Source of the DNA: Amoebidium appalachense
Lineage: Eukaryota; Ichthyosporea
Assembly: GCA_963693365.1 (NCBI GenBank)
Contig: CAVNZM010000010.1
Coordinates: forward strand, 4,712,001 to 4,776,000
Length of the DNA: 64,000 nucleotides
Reading direction: 5' to 3'
Shown: piece by piece, positions 50,819 to 64,000 of the stretch
How positions within the stretch are numbered: the stretch's first letter is position 1
How the letters are laid out: every line of letters begins with the position of its first letter
Translations under genes and position numbers: made by a program
Notes under the pieces: generated by a model
What the model saw: only the letters and a program-made list of their open reading frames with translations
Told to the model about the DNA's origin: nothing
The model's database searches: none

Positions 50819-51307
50819 ACATTTTTACTGATGCCTGTGTGTATATGTGCGTAAGTGCAAGTGTGACAGGGTGTGACACTGTGTCGTGTGTGTGTGTGTG
50901 TGTGTGCGTGCGCGTGTGTGCGAGTGGTTATGTCTGAGAAGGTGTTTTTGTGCGTGCGTGCGTGCGTGTGTGTGCGTGCGTGCGTGTGCGTGTGCGTGTG
51001 TGTACGCATGCTTGTGTGTGTGTGTGTTGGTGTGTTGGTGCATTTGTCCGCGGATGTGTTGTCTTTGACCATGACACGTGTTGTTTCCAGTCACTTACAT
51101 GCTCATTCCTGGGAAGCTGATGATCCCAAAGTGGTTGGCAAGCCCAAGGCACACAATAGTAGCCACAAACTGACTGAGAGCTAGAAAGAGGAAAGAGGGG
51201 AAGTGGTATGTTGTCAGGACAAACTTGTTTGCAAACATGATAGCAAACGAACAAAAGGCATAATTGAGCCCAGCAAGAAACTGCTGCTTGACTGTAACCT
51301 CAGGCAT
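45505..51307 (-). CDS. Nucleotide-sugar transporter, SLC35D-like
   Basis: Four exons join in phase on the minus strand: 51307-51099 (ATG at 51307), 49592-49451, 47475-47061 and 45707-45505 (stop at 45507-45505). They total 969 nt, or 322 residues plus stop, close to the usual 320-350. The family is an ER/Golgi antiporter that imports UDP-sugars in exchange for nucleoside monophosphates for glycosylation. About ten hydrophobic segments are visible. Landmarks match SLC35D: FANKFVLTTYHFPSF in helix 1-2, PMFTVLRRFSI, NNVATALNGVVMKKKLD, ELGTYGLMFYNSLFS, NSALTTTVIG, and a C-terminal FTNFAGINISV. Known members carry UDP-GlcA, UDP-GlcNAc or UDP-GalNAc; GDP-mannose transport is less likely. Introns 2 and 3 contain G runs and GT repeats; intron 3 also holds the inverted dispersed repeat. 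Confidence 0.92.
45860..46110. repeat. (GT)n microsatellites in transporter intron 3
   Basis: A nearly pure GT tract (45869-45943) and a second (46074-46104) inside a wider GTGTGC/GTGCAT-rich stretch (45740-46270). Confidence 0.85.
46448..46550. repeat. (GT)n followed by G run
   Basis: GT dinucleotides (46452-46508) then a G run (about 46527-46549), upstream of the dispersed repeat in intron 3. Confidence 0.9.
46628..47025 (-). repeat. Inverted copy of the dispersed ~400-bp repeat
   Basis: Reverse complement of 924-1326, with scattered substitutions. It is bounded on both sides by G runs (46618-46627 and 47027-47052). It lies in intron 3 of the transporter gene, 35 bp from the exon boundary at 47061. 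Confidence 0.8.
47476..49450 (-). other. Intron 2 of the transporter gene
   Basis: A 2-kb intron with (GT)n directly at its 3' splice site (47478-47508), G runs (47539-47567, 47710-47747, 47829-47853, 48071-48091, 48409-48427, 49190-49207, 49397-49412), (CT)n (48169-48208) and GTGC-rich DNA (48695-49180). No further exon fits between the flanking exons, whose phases already agree. Confidence 0.7.
50331..50815. repeat. Tandem duplication of ~226 bp in transporter intron 1
   Basis: Units at about 50331-50556 and 50557-50815 begin GTTAATATATGTGTG, share GGGAAAGAGTGGCTATGAAA and ATGACTGGCATCGGAGGA, and end in GT repeats of different length. They differ by few substitutions outside the GT tract, so the duplication is recent. 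Confidence 0.85.
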
Positions 51308-61515
<10,208 letters not shown>

Positions 61516-61980
61516 TTCGTCCCTTTAGAACCCAAAACCAAACAAAGAGGAGAGAAAACCCCAAAAAATACTCAATAGTGACTCTGCTGGGCACCTGCAG
61601 GCCAGCTCACGGCGGCTGCCGGATCTGCTTCGGAATGCATTTATTGAAGATATTTTCCAATAAAAGCCTTCCGATGATAACCGTAAAAAGCTATTGCCTC
61701 AAAAGAGCGGTGCCATTAATGTACACGTGCTTGTGCTTCGTTTTGAAGACACTCATTCTCCACAAGTGTTGTATCCTATACGACGTATCAGTGAGAAGGT
61801 TTTTACTTAGCATGGTGCTTGATGCTTCCCGCTTACAGCTAGTTACGTCCACACCCCAACCATATGCTCGTTTATGCGCATTTTGATGACTCATTGCAGA
61901 AAGATACTATAACAGTTTAAATTTAGTTCTGAGACTCTGCCAACACAGCTGAAACGGTGATCCTACCCAAGAAATAGAAA
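61516..61980. promoter_or_regulatory. Shared intergenic spacer of two divergent genes
   Basis: These 465 bp separate the ATG of the prephenate dehydratase gene (minus strand) from the ATG of the AATF-like gene (plus strand), and they are unusually free of simple repeats. No clear TATA box is seen on either side. A bidirectional promoter is inferred from layout alone. Confidence 0.5.
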
Positions 61981-62821
61981 ATGGAGCCGAAAATTAGGAA
62001 GATTCCCTTGGCCGACAGGATAGCGGCACTGTCTACCCCGACTCCCTTAGCTGGTGAGTCTACCGTGCAAAGTCTCTTCAGCTCTGTTCAAAGCGCTACC
62101 CTCCTCTCCCCTCCCCCCCTCTCTCCCCCCCTCCCCTCTTCATACCCGTCACCCACCCATCTCTGCGTTACTTCCCCCCTAATCCCCTCCGCCCTTGTCT
62201 CCACTCCCTTCCCATCCCCCTCCCCAAAGCTTGTGCTTGCCTCTGCTGCTCATTCTTCCCGCTTTCACGAACACACACACAAGTACCTATGTACCCAGCT
62301 TGACGACGCATTCACAACTCACTTTCTCTCGCTGCCCGAATCTGCTAAGATAAGGCTTAGAAAAGCCCTGTATAACGTACACGTACACCAAACACACAAT
62401 CCTGCACACATCTACCCACATCTGCAAGTATTTGGCAAGACTTGTCAGACACTAAGCATACACATGCAGACAGTCAACGAGAAACACATAGACACAACAC
62501 AAACACCAGCACATCCAAACGCGGACTCATGCACATAACACACATACAGGCACAAGCCAAGCACGCTTTGCTGCACACAGACAAAGACACAACCACACAC
62601 CCGAGACATGCACACACACACACAAACAGCACACGACAACTGTCCATCGACATGCTTCCTTTACACAACAGTGTGCAACGGCTACAACCATGTTTCTACC
62701 AAGTCACTCACTTAGTGTTGGGTGTGGTTCAGATCTTGACGATGATCCGGAATTGGCCACCGTTGGGCGGAGGAAGGAGGTTGCCGACTACGTTTATGAT
62801 GAGTTTGATGACGATATGCAG
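61981..62821 (+). CDS. 5' exons of an AATF/Bfr2-like gene (3' end outside window)
   Basis: Exon 61981-62053 starts with ATG and ends in phase 1 at GCTG|GTGAGT. Exon 62733-62821 starts after GTGGTTCAG with the two bases completing GAT and ends at CAG|GTGTGT in phase 0. Together they give about 54 residues with LADRIAALSTPTPLADLDDD followed by an acidic stretch ending YDEFDDDMQ. The pattern of a short helix, Pro-containing loop, DPE, and acidic tail resembles the N-terminus of AATF (Che-1)/Bfr2, a nucleolar protein of small-subunit ribosome assembly. The match is short and low in complexity, so the identity is tentative; that the exons are coding is firmer. Confidence 0.5.
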
Positions 62822-63021
62822 GTGTGTGTATAGCAAACAAGCACATATTTAGACACACCTGCTCACACACACACACACATGCCCACACACACGCACACAC
62901 GCACACACATGCCCACACACACGCACACACACACACACACACACACGCGCGCGCGCGCGTGCGTGCGCACACGTGTGCACGCACGCGCGCGCGCACATTT
63001 ACTCACTCACTCACACACACA

Positions 63022-63064
<43 letters not shown>

Positions 63065-63513
63065 CCTCTTTTCTCTCTCTCTCTCTCGCTCCACACGTGT
63101 GCGCGCGCACACACACATTTACTCACTCACTCATTCACACACACACACCTCTCTCTCTCTCTCTCGCTTTCTCTCTCTCTATCTCTCCCTCTTTCTCTCT
63201 CTCTCTCTCGCTCCTTCTCTCTCTCCCTCTGTTTCTCTCTCTCTCTCTCCCCTCCCCCCCCCCCCCCCCCCTTTCCCCCCACCCTCTTTCTCCCCCCCCT
63301 CTCTCTCTTCTCTCCCCCCCCCTCCCCCCCCCCCCCTTCTTCCCGTACTCTCTTTCACCGTCCCCCTCTCTCTCGCTCTCTCCCCCCTTCCCCCTCTCCC
63401 CTCGCCCTCCTACCCTCTAACCCTCTCGCCCTCTCGCTCCCCCCCCCCCCCCCCCCCCTCACTCTCTTGCCCTCTCGCTCCCCCCCTTCCGTCTATACCT
63501 TTTGCTCTTCTTT

Positions 63514-63550
<37 letters not shown>

Positions 63551-63787
63551 CCGTTCCCCCCCCCTCCGCCCCCTCTCGCCCCATCACCTCCGTGTTTTCC
63601 CCTCCTTCAGCAGCATGGTATGTTGCTCATTTCAGCACAAGAATTTTCCTGTTATTTAGGCCCAGCTTCCCAAAACACATGCATACACATCTACACATGC
63701 ACACACACACACACACCACACATACCACACACAGACTATGTATCTAATACTTACCCACACCTACCCACACACACACACACCCACATA

Positions 63788-63829
<42 letters not shown>

Positions 63830-64000
63830 ATCTCTCACATGTACTTGCACAGGCACAGTACTTAACCCGAACCACACTTCACTTCTGCCGTCGCCTGCTT
63901 GTGCCTGTTTCTGCATTGGGGCCCAAACCCCCCCCCCTCCCCCCCCTCCCCCCCCCACACACACACACCTCTCTCTCCCCCCCCCCTCCGCCCCCCCATT
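62822..64000. other. Intron and right-edge DNA of the AATF-like gene
   Basis: After the donor at 62822 come CA/CG-rich repeats (62860-62997), two related CA-CT blocks (63001-63090 and 63119-63250, each starting ACTCACTCACTCA), CT/C-rich DNA (63240-63600), CA repeats (63696-63825) and C runs at the edge. A segment after CTTGCACAG (63851) is open for a short distance but shows no family resemblance. Confidence 0.55.

Overview
The window is nuclear DNA from an intron-rich eukaryote, most likely a unicellular or otherwise non-animal lineage. The genes have many short exons with GT-AG introns, and nearly every intron carries long C or G homopolymers and CA/GT/CT/GA microsatellites. One gene encodes a prephenate dehydratase, an enzyme of phenylalanine synthesis that animals lack. 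A RapGAP and a LIM finger are also present. I cannot place the species more precisely. Most long open frames here are translations of simple repeats and are not genes.

Layout. From 569 to 16030 (+) runs the 3' part of a LIM-finger/coiled-coil/RapGAP gene; 20 or 21 exons could be joined in phase down to the stop codon. From 16031 to 20770 I find no convincing gene. From 20771 to 26648 lies a complete Ty1/copia retrotransposon with two identical 765-bp LTRs, inserted in a C homopolymer. The Gag start codon is inside the LTR, the primer-binding site matches the anticodon arm of initiator tRNA-Met, and a G heptamer is positioned for a -1 Gag-Pol frameshift. From 26649 to 35773 the DNA is dominated by G/C runs, GA and CA repeats and short dispersed repeats, with a few candidate exons. 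A single-exon secreted cysteine-rich protein is at 35851-36483 (-). A single-exon DUF488 protein is at 42990-43649 (+); four decayed copies of its 3' end follow it.

The right third has two spliced minus-strand genes. One is a 322-residue SLC35D-type nucleotide-sugar transporter (four exons, 45505-51307). The other is a 278-residue prephenate dehydratase with a C-terminal ACT domain (nine exons, 53479-61515). A divergent plus-strand gene starts at 61981 and resembles the N-terminus of AATF/Bfr2; it runs off the window. The 465 bp between it and the prephenate dehydratase probably hold a shared promoter.

The host genes do not form an operon or pathway: they are ordinary eukaryotic neighbours with unrelated roles (small-GTPase signalling, Golgi/ER sugar transport, Phe biosynthesis, probable ribosome biogenesis). 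All exon joins were made by eye from splice-site consensus, phase continuity and family resemblance.
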